This document shows, piece after piece, positions 7,655 through 14,593 of a stretch of 53,237 nucleotides of DNA (positions are counted from its first letter, which is position 1; each line of letters starts with the position of its first letter). The notes under the pieces were generated by a model that did no database searches, was not told the DNA's origin, and worked only from the letters and a program-made list of their open reading frames with translations. The translations under genes and the position numbers were made by a program. Origin of the DNA: Streptomyces hygroscopicus subsp. hygroscopicus (GTDB lineage: Bacteria > Actinomycetota > Actinomycetes > Streptomycetales > Streptomycetaceae); NCBI RefSeq assembly GCF_001553455.1, contig NZ_BBOX01000072.1, positions 1-53,237 on the forward strand, written 5' to 3'.

Positions 7655-8119
7655 ACGGAACGACTCCCGAAAGGATTGGGCGAACGCTGATGGGCGAGGC
7701 GCGCACCGAGGGCCCGAGGACCCGTTCCGGAACCCGCCTTCACCCCACCAGACGTGCGGCCGCACCGGAGGTTGCCGCGGCCTGGAAAAAAATCCGCGAC
7801 CATCCGCGACCCCTTACGGAGCCGACGCCCCATAACGAACTGATAACCGCCGGAACCCGTGCAACCCTTCCGGCCCCTGGCAGGTCGTACCTGGCATCGG
7901 GCTTCCTGGGGGGGGATCTCGGGGGGGATCCGGAGGAAGCTCGTGGGAGGGGGACACGAGGGGCCCGGCCATGGACCGGGCCCCTCGAAACGTCGTACGT
8001 CCACCGCCCCCGCACCCCGGCGCACCCCCGCCTCGGCGCGTGGGACGCCTATGGCGACCCGCCCCCGGCTCAGGACTGCGCCTGCTCGGACCGGCCGCCC
8101 CGCTCCCACCGGCCCCGGC
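7655..8119. other. 465-bp spacer with promoter side of the surface-protein gene and terminator side of rbsD
   Basis: No credible gene. The part near 7655-7810 must hold the minus-strand promoter for the repeat-protein/sigma operon; I could not single out an ECF-type -35 box. A run of A (7786-7792) and G-rich direct repeats (GGGGGGGATC twice, 7908-7930) are visible, and a strong hairpin lies at 7957-7987. Confidence 0.5.
7957..7987. terminator. Strong hairpin, probable terminator of the ribose operon
   Basis: CGAGGGGCCCGG, loop CCATGGA, then CCGGGCCCCTCG: a perfect 12-bp stem about 130 bp past the rbsD stop on the minus strand. Confidence 0.7.
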
Positions 8120-8515
8120 TCAGAACGGCACCCCGCACCGCAGCAGCACGTTCGCGTACGGCCGCGCCTCCCCCGTACGCACCACCAGCCTCGCCCCGGC
8201 GGTTCGCGCCTTCAGCTCCTCGTGCGGGACCAGGTCCAGTGCGGGAGCCGGGAAGATGCGGTCGAGCAGGGCGGACGCCCCGGGGTTGGCCCCGCGGATC
8301 TCCCGTGCCGCCGTGGCCCGTTCGACCACCAGCTCGTCCATCAGCCCGGTGAGCACCCGCTCGAACGACGGCACCCCGGCCGTGAAGGCGAGGTCCACCA
8401 CGAACGGGCCGTCCGGTATCGGCAGGCCCACGTCGCAGACCAGCACCGTGTCGGTGTGGCCCAACAGGGCGATGCCCGCGCTCAGATGGCGGTTGAGGAT
8501 CCCGGCCCGCTTCAC
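8120..8515 (-). CDS. rbsD: D-ribose pyranase RbsD
   Basis: 131 residues, the normal RbsD length. It interconverts beta-pyranose and beta-furanose forms of ribose so that ribokinase can act. Family marks: N-terminal MKRAGILNRHLSAGIALLGHTD with the catalytic His region, VCDVGLPIP, and the C-terminal GEARPYANVLLRCGV. The GTG start at 8515 overlaps the ribokinase stop by 4 bp. Last gene of the operon. Confidence 0.93.
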   Translation of the reverse strand: MKRAGILNRHLSAGIALLGHTDTVLVCDVGLPIPDGPFVVDLAFTAGVPSFERVLTGLMDELVVERATAAREIRGANPGASALLDRIFPAPALDLVPHEELKARTAGARLVVRTGEARPYANVLLRCGVPF

Positions 8516-9438
8516 AGGGCCGCCACCTCCCCGGCATCCGGGAAGGACGCCTGCGCCCCGGCCCGGGTCACCGCCGCCGCGCCCACGCGCACCGCGAACC
8601 GCACCGCGTCCTCCAGTTCGTCACCGAGCCCGAGGCGCCAGGCGAGCGCGCCGGTGAAGGCGTCCCCGGCGCCCGTGGTGTCCACCACCGGCACCGCGAG
8701 ACTGGGCACCAGCACCGTACGGTCGCGGTCGGCGACCAGCGCGCCCTCGCCGCCCAGGGTCACCACGACCGAGCGCGGACCGCGCGACAGCAGGGCCTCG
8801 GCCCACACCTCGGGGTCCTCGGAGGACCCTGCCGGGCCGTCGCTCAGCAGGAACCGCGCCTCGTGCTCGTTGACCACCAGGGGGTCACAGGCGGCCAGCA
8901 CATCGGTGGGCAGCGGCGCGGGCGGCGAGGGGTTGAGCACCACCCGCGGCCCGGGGCGGTCACCGAAGCCCGCGGTCGCCGTGCGGACCACCTCGGCGAC
9001 CGTCTCCAGCGGGATCTCCAGCTGGAGGGAGACCACCCGCGCCGCGGCCAGCAGGCGTGCCGAGGCCCGGATGTCGCCGGGGCTCAGCCGGGCGTTGGCC
9101 CCCAGGGAGACCACGATGCTGTTGTCACCCGAGGGGTCCACCGTGATCAGCGCGACCCCGGTGGGCGCGCCGCCGACGAGGACGCCCGCGGTGTCGACCC
9201 CGGCCGTCCGCTGCGAGTCCAGCAGCAGCCGGCCGTAGTCGTCCTCCCCGACCCGGGCCAGCAGGGCCGTCCGGGCCCCCAGCCGGGCCGCGGCGACGGC
9301 CTGGTTGGCGCCCTTGCCGCCCGGGTGGACCGCCAGGTCGGAACCGAGGACGGTCTCACCGGCCCCGGGGCGGCGGTCGACTCCGATCACCAGATCGGCG
9401 TTGGCCGACCCCACGACCAGCAGGTCGTAGTCGTGCAT
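8512..9438 (-). CDS. rbsK: Ribokinase RbsK
   Basis: 308 residues, PfkB family. It phosphorylates ribose to ribose-5-phosphate. N-terminal substrate strand LLVVGSANADLVIGVD, first PfkB signature HPGGKGANQAVAAARLG (about 38-54), and second signature VVDTTGAGDAFTGALAW with the catalytic Asp (about 250). A Shine-Dalgarno-like AAAGGA precedes ATG 9438. It is separated from rbsCB by about 290 bp that hold a minisatellite, so its expression relative to the transporter may be tuned there. Confidence 0.93.
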   Translation of the reverse strand: MHDYDLLVVGSANADLVIGVDRRPGAGETVLGSDLAVHPGGKGANQAVAAARLGARTALLARVGEDDYGRLLLDSQRTAGVDTAGVLVGGAPTGVALITVDPSGDNSIVVSLGANARLSPGDIRASARLLAAARVVSLQLEIPLETVAEVVRTATAGFGDRPGPRVVLNPSPPAPLPTDVLAACDPLVVNEHEARFLLSDGPAGSSEDPEVWAEALLSRGPRSVVVTLGGEGALVADRDRTVLVPSLAVPVVDTTGAGDAFTGALAWRLGLGDELEDAVRFAVRVGAAAVTRAGAQASFPDAGEVAAL

Positions 9439-9503
9439 GCGCGCGTCCTTTCGCTTCGCTCGTTCACCTCACGGACACCGATGACGGTCCGGTCCGCGGT
9501 GGT

Positions 9504-9730
9504 GGGACGTTTGACGATCGGCGGTGGCGGGACGTCCGACGTGCCCGCAGGCGGGGGCGTTCGACGTGCCCGTGGGTGGGGACGTCGGACGTCCGTGGCG
9601 GCGGGACGTTCGACGTGCCCGTAGGCGGGACGTTCGACGTGTCCCCGGGTGGGACGTTCGACGTCCGTGTCGGTGGAACGTTTGACGTCCGTGGCGGCGG
9701 GACGTCCGACGTCCCCGGTGGTGGGACGCT
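9504..9730. repeat. 24/25-bp minisatellite between rbsCB and rbsK, about nine copies
   Basis: Units start at 9504, 9529, 9554, 9579, 9603, 9627, 9651, 9675 and 9699, with a partial copy at 9723. Core GGGACGTTCGACGT plus a variable 10-base spacer. The first three are 25 bp, the rest 24 bp. On the minus strand a GTG at 9733, overlapping the rbsCB stop (GTGA), opens a frame in which each 24-bp unit gives eight residues of the form TSNVPPxR; the 25-bp units break the pattern. I regard it as non-coding or decayed coding DNA. Confidence 0.85.
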
Positions 9731-11679
9731 CACTTCGCCGCGACGACCTTCACCGGCACCTTCACCGTCCCGCTGATCTTCTTCCCCTCGGCGGCCTTGA
9801 CGGCGTTCCGCACCACCATCCGGCCCAGCTCCTTCGGCTGCTGGGCGACGGTCGCGGCGAGGGTGCCGTTCTCGACCGCCTTGAGCCCGTCCGGGGTGCC
9901 GTCGAAGCCGACGACCTTGACCGACCTGCCCGCCTTGGACCCGAGCGCCTTGACCGCCCCGAGCGCCATCTCGTCGTTCTCGGCGAAGATCCCGTCGACG
10001 CCCGGGTGGCTCTGGAGCAGATTGGCGGTCACATCGAGCCCCTTGGCCCGGTCGAAGTCGGCCGACTGCCTGCCGACGACCTTGATACCGGGGTACGCCT
10101 TCAGGCCCTCCGCGAAGCCCTTGCCGCGCTCACGCGAGGCCGAGGTGCCGGGCGTGCCCTGGAGCACCAGGATCGTGCCCTTCTCCCCGAGCCGCTCGGC
10201 GAGCGCCTTCGCGGCCAGCTTGCCGCCCGCGATGTTGTCGGAGGCCACCAGGGTCGCGATCGTCGCCTTGTTGACGCCGCGGTCGGCGGCGAGCACCGGG
10301 ATGCCCGCCTTGTCCGCGGCCCGGACCGAGGGGCCCGCCGCATCGGAGTCGACCGGGTTGATGATGATCGACTTCATGTTCTGGCTGGTGAAGTTCTGGA
10401 TCTGATTGGCCTGCTGGGAGGCGTCGTTCTGGGCGTCGGTGACCGTAAGGCTGATCCCGGCGCGCTTGGCCTCCTCCTGGGCGCCCGCCTTCAGCTGGAC
10501 GAAGAAGGGGTTGTTGAGCGTCGAGACCGACAGTCCGACCTTGGTGGACGCGCCGTCGGAGGAGCCGGAGCGCCAGAAGGAGGCGCCGAAGGCGATGGCG
10601 ACGACGACCACGGCGGCCAGCGCCAACTTGCCCGCGCCCACGGCCGCCTTACGGCCGCCACCGGACGGCCCGCCCGCCGCGGCCCCGGGCGCGCCCGGAC
10701 CGGCCCCGGCGCGCCGGCGCACCGTGTCCAGCAGCACCGCGAGCGCGATGACGACACCGATGACGACCTGCTGCCAGAAGGGCGACACCTCCAGCAGGTT
10801 GAGCCCGTTGCGCAGCACCGCGAGGATCAGCGCGCCGATCAGCGTGCCGGACGCCTTGCCGACACCGCCGGACAGGCTCGCACCGCCGATGACGACCGCC
10901 GCGATCGCGTCGAGTTCGTAGCCGACGGCCGCCTGCGGCTGCGCGGAGGACAGCCGGGAGGCGAGCACGATGCCCGCGACGGCCGCGAAACCGCCGGAGA
11001 GCGCGTAGATGACGAGCTTCTGGCGCGCCACCCGGATCCCGGAGAGCCGGGCGGCCTCCTCGTTGCCGCCGATCGCGTACATCGCGCGGCCCGCGTACGT
11101 ACGGCCCAGCACCCCCGCGGTGATCAGCCCCATCACCACCATCACGATCACCGGGACGGGCAGCCAGCCGCCGAGCGTGTCGCCGAGACCGGACATCGCG
11201 TCGGGGACGGGTATCGGGCTGCCCTGGGAGATGACCAGGGCCAGACCGCGGCCGACCGACAGCATCGCGAGCGTGGCGATGAACGGCGGCAGCTTCCCGA
11301 AGGAGACCAGCGCCCCGCTGACCAGACCGCAGGCGACACCGGTGGCGACGGCCAGGAGCGCGGAGAACCACACCGGCAGCCCCTGTGAGCTGGCGGACCA
11401 GGCGAGCACGGTGGCGGACAGCGCGGCCACCGAGCCGACCGACAGGTCGATGCCCGCGGAGACGATGACGAAGGTGACGCCGAAGGCGAGGACCGCGGTG
11501 ACCGCCGCCTGCACACCGACGTTGAGCAGGTTGTCGGTGGTGAGGAAGTCGCCGGACAGCAGCGACATGGCCACCACCAGCAGCACCAGGGCGCTCAGCG
11601 CGCCATTGTCGAGCAGCACGCGGCGCAGCGCCGCCGAGCCCCCGGGGTCCTTCGTGGACAGACGCGTGTCAGTGGCCAC
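9730..11679 (-). CDS. Ribose ABC transporter: permease fused to substrate-binding protein (RbsC-RbsB)
   Basis: 649 residues, about the sum of RbsC (~320) and RbsB (~300). Residues 1-320 are a sugar permease with many spans; the BPD_transp_2 hallmark GVTFVIVSAGIDLSVGSVAA and the GGNEEAARLSGI loop are visible. After an Ala/Gly/Pro-rich linker (320-345) comes an extra span (KLALAAVVVVAIAFGASFW), which would place the rest outside the cell. From about residue 378 it is a periplasmic-binding fold (STLNNPFFVQLKAGAQEEAK, INPVDSD, DNIAGGKLAAKALAERLG, FAENDEMALGAVKALG, GFDGTP). The start is GTG 11679, behind GGAGGG and overlapping the rbsA end. Being one chain, the binding protein is tethered to its channel. 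Confidence 0.9.
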   Translation of the reverse strand: MATDTRLSTKDPGGSAALRRVLLDNGALSALVLLVVAMSLLSGDFLTTDNLLNVGVQAAVTAVLAFGVTFVIVSAGIDLSVGSVAALSATVLAWSASSQGLPVWFSALLAVATGVACGLVSGALVSFGKLPPFIATLAMLSVGRGLALVISQGSPIPVPDAMSGLGDTLGGWLPVPVIVMVVMGLITAGVLGRTYAGRAMYAIGGNEEAARLSGIRVARQKLVIYALSGGFAAVAGIVLASRLSSAQPQAAVGYELDAIAAVVIGGASLSGGVGKASGTLIGALILAVLRNGLNLLEVSPFWQQVVIGVVIALAVLLDTVRRRAGAGPGAPGAAAGGPSGGGRKAAVGAGKLALAAVVVVAIAFGASFWRSGSSDGASTKVGLSVSTLNNPFFVQLKAGAQEEAKRAGISLTVTDAQNDASQQANQIQNFTSQNMKSIIINPVDSDAAGPSVRAADKAGIPVLAADRGVNKATIATLVASDNIAGGKLAAKALAERLGEKGTILVLQGTPGTSASRERGKGFAEGLKAYPGIKVVGRQSADFDRAKGLDVTANLLQSHPGVDGIFAENDEMALGAVKALGSKAGRSVKVVGFDGTPDGLKAVENGTLAATVAQQPKELGRMVVRNAVKAAEGKKISGTVKVPVKVVAAK

Positions 11680-13315
11680 GGGAGCCCTCCTTTCCGTTGC
11701 CGCCGACTCCTTCGTCGACGCCTTCTACGCTTCCTTCGACGTCCGTGACGTCCGTGATGTCCTCGTCGCCCTCAATACCCTTGACGTCCTTGACGTCCGT
11801 GACCGCCAGGGCCATCACGGCGTCCTGGGTCGCCTCCCGCGCGGTCAGCTCGCCCGCGATCCGGCCCTGGGCCATGACCAGCACCCGGTCGCTCATCCCC
11901 AGGACCTCGGGCAGATCGCTGGAGATCATCAGGACGGCGTGGCCGGACGCGGTGAGTTCGTTGATGAGCTGGTAGATCTCGACCTTGGCGCCCACGTCGA
12001 TACCGCGGGTCGGCTCGTCGAGGATCAGCACCCTGCTGTCGGCGAGCAGCCACTTGCCGATGACGACCTTCTGCTGGTTGCCGCCGGAGAGGGTGCGCAC
12101 CCGCTGGTGCAGCCCGGACATCCGGACGGCCAGCCGCTCGGCGACACCGGCCGCCGCGCGCCGCTGACCGGCCCGGTCGACCAGCCCGGCGCGGGTGGCG
12201 GAGCGCAGGGTGACCAGGCCCAGGTTCTCCTGCACGGAGCCGTCCAGGACCAGGCCCTGCCCCTTGCGGTCCTCCGGGACGAGGCCGATCCCGGCCCGCA
12301 TGGCGGCCACCACGTCATGGCGGGGCAGCGGGCGGCCGAGCACCTCGACGGTGCCGGAGTCGTAGGGGTCGGCGCCGAACAGCGCCCGGACGACCTCCGT
12401 ACGGCCCGCGCCGACCAGCCCGGCCAGGCCCACCACCTCCCCGGCCCGGACCTCGAAGCCGATGTCCTGGAAGGCGCCGTTCCGGGTGAGCCCCCGGACC
12501 TTCAGCAGCGGCTCACCGGCGTCCCCGCGCTCCCGTGGGTACTGCTGCTCGATGGAGCGGCCCACCATCAGCCGCACCAGCTCGTCCCGGTCGGTGCCGG
12601 CCGGTACCTGGGTCACGCTGCGGCCGTCGCGCAGCACGGTGACGCGGTCGCCCAGGGCCGCGATCTCCTCCAGGTGATGGGTGATGAAGACGATCCCCAC
12701 ACCGTCCGCGCGCAGCGTGCGCACGATCCGGAAGAGCTTGTCGACCTCCTCCGTGGTGAGCACGGCGGTCGGCTCGTCCATGATCAGGACGCGGGCGTCC
12801 AGGCTCAGCGCCTTGGCGATCTCCACCATTTGCAGCCGGGCGATGCCGAGGTCCCGGACCCGGGCCCGCGGTGAGACGTCCAGTCCGACCCGGGCCAGCA
12901 GCTCGGCGGCCCGCTCGTCCATCGCCTTGCGGTCGATCATGCCGAAGCGGCGCGGCTGGCGGCCCAGGAAGATGTTCTCGGCCACGGTGAGGTCCGGGAC
13001 GAGGTTGAACTCCTGGTAGATGGTGGCGATTCCGAGCCGCTCGGCGTCCTGCGCGCCGTTGACGCGCACCGGGCTTCCGTCGACCAGGATCCGGCCGCCG
13101 TCGGGGCGGTGGGCGCCGGAGAGCATCTTGATCAGCGTGGACTTGCCCGCGCCGTTCTCGCCCAGCAGGACGTGGACTTCGCCGCGGCGCAGGTCGAAGT
13201 CCACCCCGTCCAGCGCGACCACCCCGGGGAAGGTCTTGCGGACCCCCTCCATGCGCAGCAGCTCCGCGCCGGGACCGGCCGCGGACGTGCCCTCGGCGTT
13301 CGGGGTCCGGCTCAT
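11669..13315 (-). CDS. rbsA: Ribose ABC transporter ATP-binding protein RbsA
   Basis: 548 residues with two ABC domains. Domain 1: Walker A GENGAGKST, Q-loop TIYQEFNLV, signature-like IARLQMVEIAKAL, Walker B VLIMDEPTAVL, switch THH. Domain 2: degenerate Walker A (GLVGAGRTE), signature LSGGNQQKVVIGKWL, Walker B VLILDEPTRGIDVG. It energises sugar import through RbsCB. About 40 extra residues at the C-terminus (from AVTDVKDVKGIEG) are acidic and repetitive, which the E. coli protein lacks. ATG 13315 overlaps the LacI gene's TGA by 4 bp; a longer frame reaching into the regulator gene was rejected. Confidence 0.93.
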   Translation of the reverse strand: MSRTPNAEGTSAAGPGAELLRMEGVRKTFPGVVALDGVDFDLRRGEVHVLLGENGAGKSTLIKMLSGAHRPDGGRILVDGSPVRVNGAQDAERLGIATIYQEFNLVPDLTVAENIFLGRQPRRFGMIDRKAMDERAAELLARVGLDVSPRARVRDLGIARLQMVEIAKALSLDARVLIMDEPTAVLTTEEVDKLFRIVRTLRADGVGIVFITHHLEEIAALGDRVTVLRDGRSVTQVPAGTDRDELVRLMVGRSIEQQYPRERGDAGEPLLKVRGLTRNGAFQDIGFEVRAGEVVGLAGLVGAGRTEVVRALFGADPYDSGTVEVLGRPLPRHDVVAAMRAGIGLVPEDRKGQGLVLDGSVQENLGLVTLRSATRAGLVDRAGQRRAAAGVAERLAVRMSGLHQRVRTLSGGNQQKVVIGKWLLADSRVLILDEPTRGIDVGAKVEIYQLINELTASGHAVLMISSDLPEVLGMSDRVLVMAQGRIAGELTAREATQDAVMALAVTDVKDVKGIEGDEDITDVTDVEGSVEGVDEGVGGNGKEGSRGH

Positions 13316-14328
13316 GGCGTGCTCCCTTCGGGCTCGCCGCACGAGCGGCGGGTGACCAGACGGGCGGACAGGGTCACCGACTCGGCGGGCCGCCCCTCGA
13401 CGAGATCGACCAGCGCCGTCACGGCGGCGTGGCCGAGCGCTCCGGTGGGCTGGGCGATGGCGGTGATCGGCGGATCGGTGTGGAGGAACCAGGGGATGTC
13501 GTCGAACGCGGCGAGCGCCACATCGTCCGGCACCCGCAGCCCCCGGGCGCGGATCTCGTCCATCGCGCCGAGCGCCATCAGGTTGTCCGCGGCGAAGACC
13601 GCGTCCGGAGGGTGCGGCAGACCGAGGAAGCGGGCGGTCACCCGGCGACCGCTGTCCGCCTGGAAGTCCCCCTGGCCGATGTGGTCGTTGGACAAGACCA
13701 GGCCGAACTCGCGCAGCGCGGAGCGGAAGGCGTCCACCCGCTCGCGGCCGGTCGTGGTGGCCGCCGGGCCCGAGATGATCGCGAGCCGGCGGTGGCCCAG
13801 GGCGTACAGATGGGCCACCAGATCGCGGATGGCGGCCCGTCCGTCGGTGCGGACCACCGGCACCTCGTCCAGGCCCGCGCCCTCGATCCAGCGGTCGACG
13901 AAGACCATGGGGGTGCCGGCGCGGGCGGCGGCCTGCATCATCGGGGAGCCGCCGTCGGTGGGGCTGATCAGCAGGCCGTCTATGCGGCGGTCCATCAGGG
14001 TGCGCACATGGTGGTCCTGGAGCTCTGGCCGCTCGTCGGCGTTGCCGATGACCACGCTGTAGCCCAGCTCGCGGGCGGCGTCCTCGACCGAACGGGCCAG
14101 CTCGGTGAAGAAGGGATTCAGCACGTCGCTGATGACCAGCCCCAGGGCACGGGTCTGGTCGGTGCGCAGCGAGCGGGCCACCGCGTTGGGGCGATAGCCG
14201 AGGTCGGCGACCGCGGCGAGCACCCGTTCGCGGGTGTCCGGGCGGACGGAGGGGTGGTCGTTGAGCACCCGTGAGACCGTCGCCACGGAGACCCCGGCAC
14301 GCCGCGCCACATCCTTGATGGCCGGCAT
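13312..14328 (-). CDS. LacI-family transcriptional regulator of the ribose operon
   Basis: 338 residues. LacI headpiece: AIKDVARRAGVSVATVSRVL then RPDTRERVLAAVADLGYRPN, including the hinge helix segment AVARSLRT. It is followed by a sugar-binding core (LGLVISDVLNPFFTELARSV, LISPTDGG, VFVDRW, LYALGHRRLAIISG, AVFAADNLMALGAMDEI, VALAAFDDIPW). First gene of the operon, with overlap to rbsA. It most likely binds the paired AATCGATT sites just upstream and lets go when ribose or a phosphate of it is bound, by analogy with RbsR. ATG 14328 is preceded by AAGGAGG. Confidence 0.9.
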   Translation of the reverse strand: MPAIKDVARRAGVSVATVSRVLNDHPSVRPDTRERVLAAVADLGYRPNAVARSLRTDQTRALGLVISDVLNPFFTELARSVEDAARELGYSVVIGNADERPELQDHHVRTLMDRRIDGLLISPTDGGSPMMQAAARAGTPMVFVDRWIEGAGLDEVPVVRTDGRAAIRDLVAHLYALGHRRLAIISGPAATTTGRERVDAFRSALREFGLVLSNDHIGQGDFQADSGRRVTARFLGLPHPPDAVFAADNLMALGAMDEIRARGLRVPDDVALAAFDDIPWFLHTDPPITAIAQPTGALGHAAVTALVDLVEGRPAESVTLSARLVTRRSCGEPEGSTP

Positions 14329-14340
14329 CGTCCACCTCCT

Positions 14341-14376
14341 TGTGGAATCGATTACACGGAATTGGAATCGATTACA
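14341..14376. promoter_or_regulatory. Two LacI-type operators 20 bp apart
   Basis: TGGAATCGATTACA occurs at 14343-14356 and 14363-14376. The first extends to GTGGAATCGATTACAC, a palindrome with one mismatch around the central CG, the standard LacI-family design. The 20-bp offset puts both on the same helix face, 13 bp upstream of the lacI start. Confidence 0.85.
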
Positions 14377-14439
14377 TGAGGGTGGGGCAAGAGGCCGGCC
14401 CCCGCTGAAACCGGATCGTGATGTTCCGCCTCACGTCCT

Positions 14440-14499
14440 CCGCCCAGTGCCCGCCCGGTGGCCGGCCCAGTGCCCGGCCCAGTGCCCGCCCGGTGGCCG
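14440..14499. repeat. GC-rich direct repeats in the rbs/recD2 spacer
   Basis: GCCCAGTGCCCGCCCGGTGG occurs around 14442 and 14477, with a partial copy between. It lies between the divergent lacI and helicase genes; no function is visible. Confidence 0.6.
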
Positions 14500-14593
14500 C
14501 CCGGCGACCGTCCGGCGGCCGTGCTCGCGCGCCGCCGCGGGCGTTGTCCACAGGCCCGAACCGCCTGTCGGCTCCCGGCGGTACGGTCGGGGC

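Noticed and set aside
9464..9733. Minus-strand frame over the minisatellite as a real 89-residue protein
   Set aside because: Its content is just the repeat; the frame drifts where units are 25 bp, and no domain or signal is present. It is kept as a repeat with a note.
11669..14335. A single 888-residue protein joining the regulator region and RbsA
   Set aside because: The upstream part is an out-of-frame reading of the lacI gene; the RbsA start at 13315 overlaps the lacI stop in the usual way.
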